A stretch of DNA of 14,274 nucleotides from UBA6065 sp036565605. GTDB taxonomy: Bacteria; Patescibacteriota; Minisyncoccia; Phycocordibacterales; UBA6065. The DNA lies in assembly GCA_036565605.1 (NCBI GenBank), contig DATCXV010000027.1:1-14274 (forward strand). The letters run 5' to 3'. Both the position numbers and the translations under genes were made by a program. The notes beneath the pieces were generated by a model that saw only the letters and a program-made list of their open reading frames with translations, had not been told where the DNA came from and did not search any database. Positions 1-6,972 of this stretch are shown here, one piece after another; within the stretch, counting starts at the first letter, position 1, and each line of letters opens with the position of its first letter.

Positions 1-1
1 T

Positions 2-1036
2 AAGCGCCGTGTTCGTGCGGATCATTTGGAAGACAAGACCAAGTGTCCCGAGTGTGGCGGCAAGCTTGGTGCCGAGCGTCAGTTCAACATGATGTTCAAG
101 ACGAATATTGGTGCCATGCAGGACGATGCGTCGGTTTCATATCTTCGTCCAGAGACGGCCCAAGGCATGTTTGTGAACTTCAAGAATATTCTCGACACGA
201 TGCATCCGAAACTTCCGTTCGGTATGGCACAGATTGGCAAGGCTTTCCGAAATGAAATCGCGCCGCGCGACTTTTTGTTCCGTTCGCGCGAGTTCGAACA
301 AATGGAGATTGAATATTTTGTTGATCCGAAAGACTGGGAGCGCTCATTCAATCATTTTGTCGAACAAGTTCACGCTTTTAATGCCGATGTCGGTATTTCG
401 AAAGAAAAAGTACATGAGCTTGAGCTCGCCTCGGGCGACTTGGCGCACTATTCCAAACGCACTATCGACTTTGAATTCGATTTTCCGTTCGGCAAGAAAG
501 AGCTGTATGGTTTGGCATATCGCACTGACTTTGATCTGAAAGCGCATTTGCAAGCTTCCGGTACGGATCTTTCCTATTTTGATGAAGAGACCAAGTCACG
601 CTTCGTTCCGCATGTGATCGAACCGTCCTTCGGTGTTGATCGAACAGTGCTTGCTGTCCTTTCGGATGCGTACCGCGAAGATGAATTGGGTGGCGAGAAG
701 CGCGTCTATCTGAAACTTTCGCCGAATGTTGCGCCGGTCAAGATTGCAGTTTTTCCACTTCTGAAAAACAAAGATGCGCTTACGGCAAAAGCTCGCGAAC
801 TGTACCAGGTCTTACGTCACGAGTTCGGCGCGGTCGAGTATGACGAGACAGGCTCGATCGGTAAAAGGTATCGCCGCCAGGACGAGATCGGTACACCGTA
901 TTGCGTTACGGTCGATTTCGACACCGTGGAAAAAGATGGCGCTTTCGTCACTGTCCGTGATCGCGATACCGGCGCGCAGGAAAAAGTGAAGATGGATGAT
1001 TTGGTTTCGTATCTTGCCCAGAAATTAGGGAAATAG
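2..1036 (+). CDS. glyS: Glycyl-tRNA synthetase, alpha2 type, 3' part (5' end outside window)
   Basis: Class II aminoacyl-tRNA synthetase that charges tRNA-Gly with glycine in the cytoplasm. The frame is open from base 2 and reads through an internal TTG at 26, so the true start lies left of the window and 344 codons are visible. A CPECGGKL segment near nt 47-70 is one half of the zinc-binding insertion seen in this family. Motif 2 (FRNEIAPRDFLFRSREFEQ) lies near nt 245-310. Motif 3 (EPSFGVDRTVLAVL) lies near nt 620-665. The rest, from about nt 715, is the alpha/beta anticodon-binding domain (VAPVKIAVFPLL, GSIGKRYRRQDEIGTPYCV). This is the single-chain homodimer form, not the alpha/beta heterotetramer. 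The stop is TAG, followed by a hairpin terminator. Identity is confident; the missing N-terminus is only the window edge. Confidence 0.95.
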   Translation, partial: KRRVRADHLEDKTKCPECGGKLGAERQFNMMFKTNIGAMQDDASVSYLRPETAQGMFVNFKNILDTMHPKLPFGMAQIGKAFRNEIAPRDFLFRSREFEQMEIEYFVDPKDWERSFNHFVEQVHAFNADVGISKEKVHELELASGDLAHYSKRTIDFEFDFPFGKKELYGLAYRTDFDLKAHLQASGTDLSYFDEETKSRFVPHVIEPSFGVDRTVLAVLSDAYREDELGGEKRVYLKLSPNVAPVKIAVFPLLKNKDALTAKARELYQVLRHEFGAVEYDETGSIGKRYRRQDEIGTPYCVTVDFDTVEKDGAFVTVRDRDTGAQEKVKMDDLVSYLAQKLGK

Positions 1037-1061
1037 TTAAGAGGGCGGGTAATGATAAGAA

Positions 1062-1090
1062 AAACTGCGGACACATATTGTCCGCAGTTT
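1062..1090. terminator. Bidirectional hairpin terminator between converging genes
   Basis: A perfect 12-bp inverted repeat (AAACTGCGGACA at 1062-1073, complement at 1079-1090) encloses a 5-base CATAT loop. It sits between the glyS stop and the stop of the minus-strand small gene, so it can end both transcripts. The T-rich tail is modest on either strand. Confidence 0.8.
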
Positions 1091-1106
1091 AGTTTATTGT
1101 GGAGGG

Positions 1107-1319
1107 TTACTGTTTTGCAGCAACGACGATCAGTGAGATGCCGGCAACAATCAGTAGGCCAATAAGGGCGGTCGGTTTTCCGTACGATTGCGGAACGCAA
1201 TCGATCGTGTCAGAGTGGCAGGCCTTTAACTTCAAGTAGGCCCACATGATGCCGCCACCAAGAAGGGCAAGGATAATTAATCCGGTGCCGGTGAGTAACA
1301 GTTTTTGTCTGATAGGCAT
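1107..1319 (-). CDS. Small two-helix membrane protein, function unknown
   Basis: A 70-residue protein I do not recognise. Residues about 7-30 (LLLTGTGLIILALLGGGIMW) and about 49-67 (TALIGLLIVAGISLIVVAA) are clear transmembrane helices. They are joined by a polar loop with two cysteines (KACHSDTIDC), which could form a disulfide if the loop faces outside. The basic N-terminus (MPIRQK) suggests that end stays in the cytoplasm, which would place both termini inside. The gene converges on glyS with a hairpin between the two, and it has a plausible promoter 23-51 bases upstream of its ATG. It is divergent from the M16 peptidase gene. It is supported by the membrane pattern, the matching promoter and the terminator; no family can be named. 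Confidence 0.7.
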   Translation of the reverse strand: MPIRQKLLLTGTGLIILALLGGGIMWAYLKLKACHSDTIDCVPQSYGKPTALIGLLIVAGISLIVVAAKQ

Positions 1320-1341
1320 AAGGGAAAGGGCAACTTTTCAT

Positions 1342-1370
1342 ACTATATCTTTATTTTTGTCAAAATTCAA
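1342..1370 (-). promoter_or_regulatory. Promoter for the small membrane protein gene
   Basis: On the minus strand TTGAAT (1370-1365) and TATAGT (1347-1342) are separated by exactly 17 bases. This gives a start about 16 bases before the ATG at 1319. The region lies back to back with the M16 gene promoter. Confidence 0.55.
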
Positions 1371-1390
1371 GCGGCGCTATTTTCTTGCTT

Positions 1391-1399
1391 TGGTATACT
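1391..1399 (+). promoter_or_regulatory. Extended -10 promoter of the M16 peptidase gene, probably leaderless
   Basis: The sequence TG-G-TATACT is an extended -10 element ending 6 bases before the ATG at 1406. Transcription should therefore begin at or next to the start codon, giving a leaderless mRNA. No good -35 is seen at standard spacing, which fits an extended -10 promoter. Confidence 0.6.
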
Positions 1400-1405
1400 C
1401 CGACT

Positions 1406-2677
1406 ATGAAATTCACGAAGACGATTCTCGATAACGGAGTACGTGCAGTACTTGCTCCGATGCCGGGTAACCCGACTGTGACTGTGATGGTGGGTGTTGC
1501 TACGGGTGCCTTTAATGAACGAGCAGAAGAAGCAGGTATGTCGCATTTTCTCGAGCACATGTGTTTCAAGGGCACGACCAAACGACCTTCGGCTCGTGCA
1601 TTGTCGACTGAACTCGACTCGATCGGCGCCGGTTATAACGCATTCACATCGGAAGAGATGACTGTCTTTTATGCAAAAGCCGACACCGCGCATTTTGCGC
1701 GCATTGGAGACATTGTGGCGGATATTTATCTTGATCCCATTCTGCCTGAAGCCGAGATTGCCAAAGAGAAAAAAGTGGTCTGGGGCGAGATCGATATGTA
1801 CGCCGATGATCCGCAGGAACGCGTTGCTGAAGCTCTGCGTAAACATATGTACAAAGGCGAGCAGGCCGAACACGATGTCTTGGGTACCAAGCAAACGGTT
1901 GCATCAATCACGCGCGAAGCGCTTATCGACTATCGAAAGCGTCAGTACACTGGCCCGAATACGGTTGTTGCTATTGCTGGAGGTGTGAGCGAAAAGGAAA
2001 TGATTGCATGGGCGAAAAAGACTTTTGGTGTGCTCTCTGATGAACCTGCTGCTCCTTCGTTTCATACGACCGATCGGTCTCAGCATGAACCAGAAACGGT
2101 TTTTGTTGATAAAGATACGGACCAGGCTCATATCATCGCGGCCTGGCGCACTTTCCCGCGTACTAATCCTGATCGATTCACCATGCGCGTTATTCAGACC
2201 TTGTTGCGCGGCGGTATGTCTTCACGCCTTTTTGCACGTTTGCGCGACGAACTGGGCTCTGGATATTACATCGGAGCAAGTCACGATATTCATCCGTCGT
2301 TTGGTCGCTTCGTTATTTCAACCGGTACTACCCCTGACCGTGCAGCTGAAATAGTTAAAGCGATTCTCGATGAAGTCGAACGTCTGAAAAATGAAGATGT
2401 CTCGGCCGCGGAGCTTGCCAAGGCCAAAGAACTTTTACGCGCCCACTTGGCTATGTCTCTTGAAACGTCTGACAGTGTGGCGGATTTTCTTTTGGACCAG
2501 GAACTTGTCAAAAAAGACATCCAGACGCCCGAAGAATTCGAGGAAATTTATGCGGCTGTCACACCTGAAGATATTAGAAGGGTAGCGTGCCTGGTCTTTG
2601 ACCGTGCCAAACTTACAGTGGCTCTTGTTGGCAAAGGTATCGACAAGGAAACAGTGGCGCGAGTTCTTGCGTCATAG
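1406..2677 (+). CDS. M16 family zinc metallopeptidase (processing peptidase-like)
   Basis: A 423-residue zinc peptidase of the M16 (pitrilysin/mitochondrial processing peptidase) family. The inverted zinc motif HFLEH is at residues 47-51, and the third ligand Glu128 follows after exactly 76 residues, matching the HXXEHX76E pattern. The C-terminal half carries the usual second-domain segment (GGMSSRLFARLRDELG, then YYIGAS). Two M16 half-domains are present, so this is the M16B-type length. I chose the ATG at 1406 over an upstream in-frame ATG at 1385 because the upstream codon lies ahead of the -10 box. There is no signal peptide, so it is probably cytoplasmic. M16B proteins often occur as an active and inactive pair, but no partner is seen next to this gene. 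The stop is 16 bases before the AI-2E family gene. Confidence 0.93.
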   Translation: MKFTKTILDNGVRAVLAPMPGNPTVTVMVGVATGAFNERAEEAGMSHFLEHMCFKGTTKRPSARALSTELDSIGAGYNAFTSEEMTVFYAKADTAHFARIGDIVADIYLDPILPEAEIAKEKKVVWGEIDMYADDPQERVAEALRKHMYKGEQAEHDVLGTKQTVASITREALIDYRKRQYTGPNTVVAIAGGVSEKEMIAWAKKTFGVLSDEPAAPSFHTTDRSQHEPETVFVDKDTDQAHIIAAWRTFPRTNPDRFTMRVIQTLLRGGMSSRLFARLRDELGSGYYIGASHDIHPSFGRFVISTGTTPDRAAEIVKAILDEVERLKNEDVSAAELAKAKELLRAHLAMSLETSDSVADFLLDQELVKKDIQTPEEFEEIYAAVTPEDIRRVACLVFDRAKLTVALVGKGIDKETVARVLAS

Positions 2678-2686
2678 TGATATACC
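2678..2686 (+). promoter_or_regulatory. Extended -10 promoter of the AI-2E family gene, probably leaderless
   Basis: TG-A-TATACC begins immediately after the M16 stop codon and ends 7 bases before the ATG at 2694. The geometry matches that of the M16 gene, so the AI-2E family gene may be transcribed on its own with no 5' leader. Confidence 0.5.
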
Positions 2687-2693
2687 AACGAAC

Positions 2694-3752
2694 ATGACGC
2701 AGGTCGAGATAACCACCGGGACGATAGCAAAAACGATACTGCTTGTCGTCGCGACTCTTGCGCTGTTCGCTATCAAAGATATTGTGCTGGTGGTGCTTAC
2801 GGCTGCAGTCATCGCTGCTGCAATCGAACCTCCTATTGCGTGGCTCATGAAAAAAGGCGTACCGCGTGCCATTTCCACCATCGCCATCTATGCCTTGCTT
2901 GCCGGCGTTCTTATCGGTTCGTTCTACACATTGGTGCCGCGTCTTTTGGAAGATACGTCCGCTTTTCTTTCTTCAGTGCCGCAGTATCTGGAATCGTTCT
3001 CACCGTCGCCTGATAAAATGACAGCGGTTGCGGACGGTTTGGCACAATCATCAAAATCACTGGGCATGGGAGAGAATCGTTTCTCACTTCAGGGAGCTTT
3101 GACGGGAGTGCATGACGCCTTGTCTGCGGTTTCGGAAGGATTTGTCAATTCAGCATCATCGGTCTTTGGTGGAGTCTTGGCTTTCGTTTTGGTTGTGGTA
3201 CTTTCGTTCTATCTGGCCGTACAGGAAAAGGGAATCGAGAAATTCTTGCGAGCCGTTATCCCGGAGAAAAGTGAAGGATATGTCGTGGGTCTGTGGTACC
3301 GAGTGCAGCGGAAGATTGGACTTTGGATGCAAGGGCAGTTGGCACTTGCGCTTATCATTGGACTTTTGGTCTATGTCGGTCTTCTGGTATTGGGTGTACG
3401 GAATGCGCTTTTGTTCGCTGCAGTGGCTGCGCTTCTTGAAACGATCCCGCTTTTTGGGCCAATCATCGCGGCCATACCTGCAGTGGCGGCGGCTTATACA
3501 GATGGCGGCGCTTCGTCTGGATTTTTAGTCGCGGGATTGTATCTGGTTATTCATCAGTTCGAAAACCATCTTATCTATCCGTTGGTAGTGAAGAAGCTTG
3601 TCGGCGTACCGCCCATTATCGTTATATTGTCGCTCTTGGTTGGAGCAAAACTTGCCGGATTCTTGGGTATCATATTGTCCGTACCAGTCTCGTCGATGAT
3701 CCTGGAAGTGATCGATGATGCCGAACGTCGTCGCAAGGCAATAAAAGTGTAA
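2694..3752 (+). CDS. AI-2E family (PF01594-type) membrane protein
   Basis: A 352-residue polytopic membrane protein of the AI-2E/PerM-type family. The family was named for autoinducer-2 export, but different members have other roles, such as Na+/H+ exchange, so the substrate here is unknown. Hydrophobic helices lie near residues 12-45 and 57-80. A long soluble segment follows, then a further helix (GGVLAFVLVVVLSFYLAV) and a C-terminal bundle. The bundle holds the family-typical IPLFGPIIAAIPAVAAA and ENHLIYPLVVKKLVG segments. The ATG at 2694 is preferred to the upstream in-frame start at 2598, which would overlap the M16 gene by 80 bases and add non-family sequence. The C-terminus is basic (DDAERRRKAIKV). 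Family assignment is confident; the transported substrate is not. Confidence 0.9.
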   Translation: MTQVEITTGTIAKTILLVVATLALFAIKDIVLVVLTAAVIAAAIEPPIAWLMKKGVPRAISTIAIYALLAGVLIGSFYTLVPRLLEDTSAFLSSVPQYLESFSPSPDKMTAVADGLAQSSKSLGMGENRFSLQGALTGVHDALSAVSEGFVNSASSVFGGVLAFVLVVVLSFYLAVQEKGIEKFLRAVIPEKSEGYVVGLWYRVQRKIGLWMQGQLALALIIGLLVYVGLLVLGVRNALLFAAVAALLETIPLFGPIIAAIPAVAAAYTDGGASSGFLVAGLYLVIHQFENHLIYPLVVKKLVGVPPIIVILSLLVGAKLAGFLGIILSVPVSSMILEVIDDAERRRKAIKV

Positions 3753-3787
3753 TTGCAGGACACAAATAGACTTTTTCGAGACAAGGC

Positions 3788-3800
3788 TATACGCTATATG
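3788..3800 (+). promoter_or_regulatory. Probable -10 region of metG
   Basis: Two overlapping -10-like hexamers, TATACG (3788-3793) and TATATG (3795-3800), lie just before the metG ATG at 3806. Either one would give a leader of no more than about 7 bases. A weak -35 candidate, TAGACT, lies at 3767-3772 with 15-base spacing. Confidence 0.4.
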
Positions 3801-3805
3801 AATCG

Positions 3806-5236
3806 ATGAAAAAGCCTTTCTATATAACGACACCGATTTTCTATCCCAACGGTTTTTTGCACATGGGCCATGCCTACGTCACGACGTTGTGCGACGTTCT
3901 GGCCCGCTACCACAGGCTTTCGGGTGACCAGACATATTTTTTGACCGGTGCGGACGAGAATACGGAAAAAGTTGTGCGTGCGGCCAAGGCTGTCGGCAAA
4001 GATCCGAAGATATACCTTGATGAGATCGTGAAAAGTTTCCGCGATTTATTCGACTCGTTCGAGATCTCTTACGACCAATTTATTCGCACATCGGACGAGA
4101 AAGTCCATTGGCCCGGAGCACAGGAAGTCTGGAAGCGATTGGTCGCATCAGGAGACATTGAAAAGCGTTCGTACGAAGGTCTGTATTGTCAGGGGCACGA
4201 AGCGTTTGTAACCGAAAAGGACTTGGTTGATGGCAAATGTCCCGACCACGGTGAAGCGCCAGTCCTTTTGCGAGAAGAAAATTATTTCTTCAAGCTTTCA
4301 AAGTATACAAAGCAGGTAAAAGATAAGATCGAGAAAGGGGAGATCGAGATTGTTCCGCAGTCTCGTCGCAATGAAATACTTGCGTTGCTTGAGCGAGGTC
4401 TTGAAGATGTAAGCTTTTCACGTCCGGCAGACAAGATGTCGGTAGGTATCCCGGTGCCTGGCGATCCATCTCAGAAAATCTATGTGTGGTGCGACGCCCT
4501 GGTCAATTACATAAGCGCCCTGGGATTTGGTCGTGCCGATCAAACGCTGTTCGATACATTCTGGTCCGGTGTCACGCATGTGATCGGTAAAGATATTTTG
4601 CGTTTTCATGCCGCAATCTGGCCAGCCATGCTTATGTCCGCTGGTCTTCCGGTGCCGCGCCGCATCTTGGTCCACGGTCTGATCATCTCGGGTGGCAAGA
4701 AGATGTCGAAATCTCTGGGTAATGTTATCGATCCTTTGGCTTTGTCGCACGAATACGGCGTTGAGCCGGTCAGATATTATCTTGCTCGTTATATTTCGCC
4801 TTTCGAAGACGGAGAAATGACCCTTGATTCGTTCAAGAGTGCCTACAATGCGGATCTGGCCAATGGTCTAGGCAATCTGGTCTCGCGCGTTATGAGAATG
4901 GCATCGACTCATTTGTCAGCTTCTGCCAATGTGTCGACGGTGTCTATTCCTGCAGAGTACGCTGCAGCATTTGAACGTTTCGATATTCAAGCCGCCGCGG
5001 GGGTGATTACAAAAGCAATCGCTGAAGCGGATCAGACGATTCAGGAAAAGGCGCCTTTCAAATTGGTGAAGACGGACAAAGAGGCTGCTGTCAAAATCAT
5101 TGCGAATTTGTGCACTCGTTTGTTTGCGATCGGGAAGATGCTTGAGCCGATCATGCCTCAAACTGCTGTGACGATACAGACTTTGGTTCGCGAAAATAAA
5201 ATGCCGGACGCACCGCTCTTCTTGCGTAAGGAATAA
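3806..5236 (+). CDS. metG: Methionyl-tRNA synthetase
   Basis: Class I synthetase that charges both initiator and elongator tRNA-Met. The HIGH motif appears as HMGH at residues 19-22 and the KMSKS loop is intact at residues 299-303. The connective-peptide zinc knuckle has C128, H131, C145 and H148 (YCQGHEAF and GKCPDHG); the second position is usually cysteine in this form. Other family marks are TGADENTEK, FSRP and YVWCDALVNYISALG. At 476 residues the protein ends after the helical anticodon-binding domain and lacks the C-terminal Trbp111-like tRNA-binding domain found in longer bacterial forms. It follows the AI-2E family gene with a 53-base gap and its own -10 region. The stop TAA is followed by a hairpin. 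Function is secure. Confidence 0.96.
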   Translation: MKKPFYITTPIFYPNGFLHMGHAYVTTLCDVLARYHRLSGDQTYFLTGADENTEKVVRAAKAVGKDPKIYLDEIVKSFRDLFDSFEISYDQFIRTSDEKVHWPGAQEVWKRLVASGDIEKRSYEGLYCQGHEAFVTEKDLVDGKCPDHGEAPVLLREENYFFKLSKYTKQVKDKIEKGEIEIVPQSRRNEILALLERGLEDVSFSRPADKMSVGIPVPGDPSQKIYVWCDALVNYISALGFGRADQTLFDTFWSGVTHVIGKDILRFHAAIWPAMLMSAGLPVPRRILVHGLIISGGKKMSKSLGNVIDPLALSHEYGVEPVRYYLARYISPFEDGEMTLDSFKSAYNADLANGLGNLVSRVMRMASTHLSASANVSTVSIPAEYAAAFERFDIQAAAGVITKAIAEADQTIQEKAPFKLVKTDKEAAVKIIANLCTRLFAIGKMLEPIMPQTAVTIQTLVRENKMPDAPLFLRKE

Positions 5237-5432
5237 ATAAAAAACCGCCACCTCCTCCGGGTGGCGATTCTGTTCCACGCTTGAGCCACAGCATCAATAT
5301 GACCGCGAGCCATATTTTGATGTAGATCGAAAGTGGCAAAAGTGGCAGCAGGCTGCTGAATGCCAGGATCAAATGACACGTAAGAATGGCGGCAAACAGA
5401 GAAAGAAGGAAAAGATCGATAAACAAGCGCAT
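5151..5432 (-). CDS. Possible small membrane protein, function unknown
   Basis: A 93-codon minus-strand frame that I do not recognise. Residues about 3-50 are very hydrophobic (LFIDLFLLSLFAAILTCHLI, then IKIWLAVILMLWLK) and look like two membrane helices. The remainder is Gly-rich and then basic, and is encoded by the 5246-5266 hairpin and by the antisense of the metG 3' end, so that part is doubtful. Support comes from a near-consensus promoter just upstream (TTGACA, 16 bases, TATTCT) and from the T-rich tract after the hairpin on this strand. Against it are its TGA stop, unlike every other gene here, and the stop lying beyond the terminator. The real product may end near the hairpin. It is divergent from tatD. 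Confidence 0.45.
   Translation of the reverse strand: MRLFIDLFLLSLFAAILTCHLILAFSSLLPLLPLSIYIKIWLAVILMLWLKRGTESPPGGGGGFLFIPYARRAVRPAFYFREPKSVSSQQFEA
5246..5266. terminator. Hairpin terminator between metG and the small minus-strand gene
   Basis: CGCCACC (5246-5252) pairs with GGTGGCG (5260-5266) around a 7-base loop. On the minus strand it is followed by a strong T tract (GGTTTTTTATTTATT), on the plus strand only by ATTCTGTT. It therefore looks better suited to ending minus-strand transcripts, though it may serve metG as well. Confidence 0.7.
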
Positions 5433-5453
5433 GGAAGGGAAGATCTGGGCTTA

Positions 5454-5481
5454 AGAATACGGAGATCGCCATGGCTGTCAA
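5454..5481 (-). promoter_or_regulatory. Near-consensus promoter facing the small minus-strand gene
   Basis: On the minus strand TTGACA (5481-5476) and TATTCT (5459-5454) are separated by 16 bases. Transcription should begin about 15 bases before the ATG at 5432. This is the closest match to a consensus -35 in the window. Confidence 0.6.
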
Positions 5482-5495
5482 ACCAATAGACGTTC

Positions 5496-5504
5496 TGCTA
5501 CTCT
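5496..5504 (+). promoter_or_regulatory. Extended -10 promoter of tatD, probably leaderless
   Basis: TG-C-TACTCT ends 6 bases before the ATG at 5511, the same geometry as at the M16 peptidase gene. A leaderless transcript is inferred. Confidence 0.5.
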
Positions 5505-5510
5505 TACCAC

Positions 5511-6308
5511 ATGACTCGCCCTCGTTATATAGACATTCACGCTCACGTCCATTTTCCGGAATTTGATGCGGACCGTGCGCAGGTAATCGAACGCGCATTG
5601 TCGCAGGATATTTGGATGATCAATATCGGCACGGATGCAAAGACTTCTGCCCAGGCCGCCGAATTGGCAGGACAATATCCTGAAGGTGTGTATGCCGCGA
5701 TTGGCCTTCACCCGACCCATGCCGCTGACGAGGTCTTTGATGTGGCCGTATACCGTGCTTTGGCTGCCAAAAAGGGCGTGGTGGCCATCGGAGAATGCGG
5801 CCTGGACTATTTCCGCTCTGCTGCTGATCTGGCCAAGGAGAGCCAAATACAGGCCTTCAAAGGGCAAATAGAGCTTGCTTTAGAGCTTGATCTGCCGCTT
5901 GTTTTGCATATCCGCGCCAAGGAAAACGACGATGCGTATCGCGATGCGCTTGATATCCTGCGCGCATATAAACAGGAACACAGAGAGCGTCTGCGCGGAG
6001 ACGTTCATTTCTTCGCAGGTACTGTCGAGACTGCAAAGGAATTTCTTGCTCTTGGATTCTATCTTTCATTTACCGGCGTCGTCACCTTCGCGCGCGAATA
6101 CGAAAAGTTGGTACTTGCTGCGCCTGATGATCGCATTATGTCCGAAACGGACTGTCCGTATGTCGCGCCCGTGCCCGAGCGCGGTAAACGAAATGAACCG
6201 GCGTTCGTTACACATATAGCGGACAAGATCGCGCGGATAAAGGGAGGGGATGAAGATGCTCTGAGACAGAGACTCGTGGAGAACGCCGTAAAATTGTTCT
6301 GTCTCTAA
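5511..6308 (+). CDS. tatD: TatD family metal-dependent deoxyribonuclease
   Basis: A 265-residue TIM-barrel metal hydrolase of the TatD family, usually linked to 3'-5' exonuclease activity and DNA quality control. The metal-binding HAH is at residues 10-12, followed by IGLHPTHA, the GECGLDYFR signature, LHIR and DVHFFAGT. The last replaces the more common HCFSG. The final metal-site segment is ETDCPYVAP. Length matches the family. The ATG at 5511 is fixed by the N-terminal motif and by the adjacent -10 box. It is divergent from the small membrane frame and is followed after 132 bases by rpsF, which has its own promoter. Family is secure; the exact substrate is not. Confidence 0.93.
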   Translation: MTRPRYIDIHAHVHFPEFDADRAQVIERALSQDIWMINIGTDAKTSAQAAELAGQYPEGVYAAIGLHPTHAADEVFDVAVYRALAAKKGVVAIGECGLDYFRSAADLAKESQIQAFKGQIELALELDLPLVLHIRAKENDDAYRDALDILRAYKQEHRERLRGDVHFFAGTVETAKEFLALGFYLSFTGVVTFAREYEKLVLAAPDDRIMSETDCPYVAPVPERGKRNEPAFVTHIADKIARIKGGDEDALRQRLVENAVKLFCL

Positions 6309-6323
6309 TCCGTACCTCTAATC

Positions 6324-6352
6324 TTGCTTTTACGGCCATTTTCCGGTATTCT
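6324..6352 (+). promoter_or_regulatory. Promoter of the rpsF-ssb-rpsR operon
   Basis: TTGCTT (6324-6329), a 17-base spacer and TATTCT (6347-6352) predict a start near 6358-6360. That leaves an 80-base leader before rpsF, unlike the leaderless genes nearby. Confidence 0.6.
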
Positions 6353-6358
6353 CCCAGG

Positions 6359-6440
6359 ACTTGCTTTGGATAAGTTTCCCGCCAGGAAACGGCCTATCGC
6401 AAGGTTAGTTTGCGGTTTATTAGGCTAAGTCATTACACAA
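6359..6440 (+). promoter_or_regulatory. Structured rpsF leader, candidate S6:S18 autoregulatory RNA
   Basis: Two helices can form. GTTTCC (6374-6379) pairs with GGAAAC (6385-6390), with a CCG trinucleotide at the loop edge. Further on, CGCAA pairs with TTGCG around GGTTAGT, flanked by CCTA and TAGG. In several bacteria the S6:S18 complex binds a CCG-bearing hairpin ahead of rpsF and represses the operon. The position and operon content fit, but I cannot align this leader to the known motif. Confidence 0.4.
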
Positions 6441-6908
6441 ATGGCTAAAGAGACAGCAAAGACGGACAAGGCGGCCGTCTACGAGGTGGCATTCCACATC
6501 GTTCCCACTGTCTCTCCAGAGACACTCCCAAAGGAGTTTGACGCTATCAAAGCGGTTCTCGGAGGCGTGGGCGCAACTATTATCAGCGAAGAGGCGCCGA
6601 AAATGCGCCCACTCGCATACACCATGACGAAGGTTATCGGTCCGAACCGTCACAGGTTCGATACCGCATACTTCGGATGGATCAAGTTCGAAGCCGCTCC
6701 TGAAGCAATTGCCGAGGTTAACAAGGCGATGGATGCATCGGACAAGGTTATTCGACACTTGGTTGTAAAGACTGTTCGTGAGAACACTCTTCACGGTGAA
6801 CGCATCATGGCAGCAGAGCGCGCTGCGGCGGAAGCAAAGGCAAACGCCGAAAAGAGTTCTGAAAAGGCTCAGGATACGGACAAGGCAATCGACAAACTCG
6901 TTGCCTAG
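6441..6908 (+). CDS. rpsF: 30S ribosomal protein bS6
   Basis: Small-subunit protein that pairs with S18 on the platform of the 30S particle. The core ferredoxin-like fold runs from about residue 13 (VYEVAFHIVP) to about 112, with the characteristic beta strands (RPLAYTMTKVIGPNRHRFDT, YFGWIKFEA) and VIRHLVVKT near the end. At 155 residues it is longer than the usual 95-135. The extra length is a roughly 40-residue Ala/Lys/Glu-rich tail and a short charged N-terminal extension. No Shine-Dalgarno precedes the ATG. It is the first gene of rpsF-ssb-rpsR, the order found across bacteria. Confidence 0.93.
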   Translation: MAKETAKTDKAAVYEVAFHIVPTVSPETLPKEFDAIKAVLGGVGATIISEEAPKMRPLAYTMTKVIGPNRHRFDTAYFGWIKFEAAPEAIAEVNKAMDASDKVIRHLVVKTVRENTLHGERIMAAERAAAEAKANAEKSSEKAQDTDKAIDKLVA

Positions 6909-6922
6909 TCCAGGGACGGGAA

Positions 6923-6952
6923 TTGGGGTACACTACGGATACTTGGTACTAC
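6923..6952 (+). promoter_or_regulatory. Possible internal promoter ahead of ssb
   Basis: TTGGGG (6923-6928), an 18-base spacer and an extended -10 (TG-G-TACTAC, 6944-6952) lie in the rpsF-ssb gap. The -10 is a weak match, so this is only a candidate for separate ssb expression. Confidence 0.25.
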
Positions 6953-6972
6953 CAACATAGACTGAAAACATC

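Noticed and set aside
1385..1405. Upstream ATG as the M16 start
   Set aside because: It would lie ahead of the extended -10 at 1391-1399, and the added residues do not resemble an M16 N-terminus.
1367..1894. 175-residue minus-strand open frame opposite the M16 gene
   Set aside because: Antisense to a complete, motif-verified peptidase; Cys- and His-rich composition with no domain.
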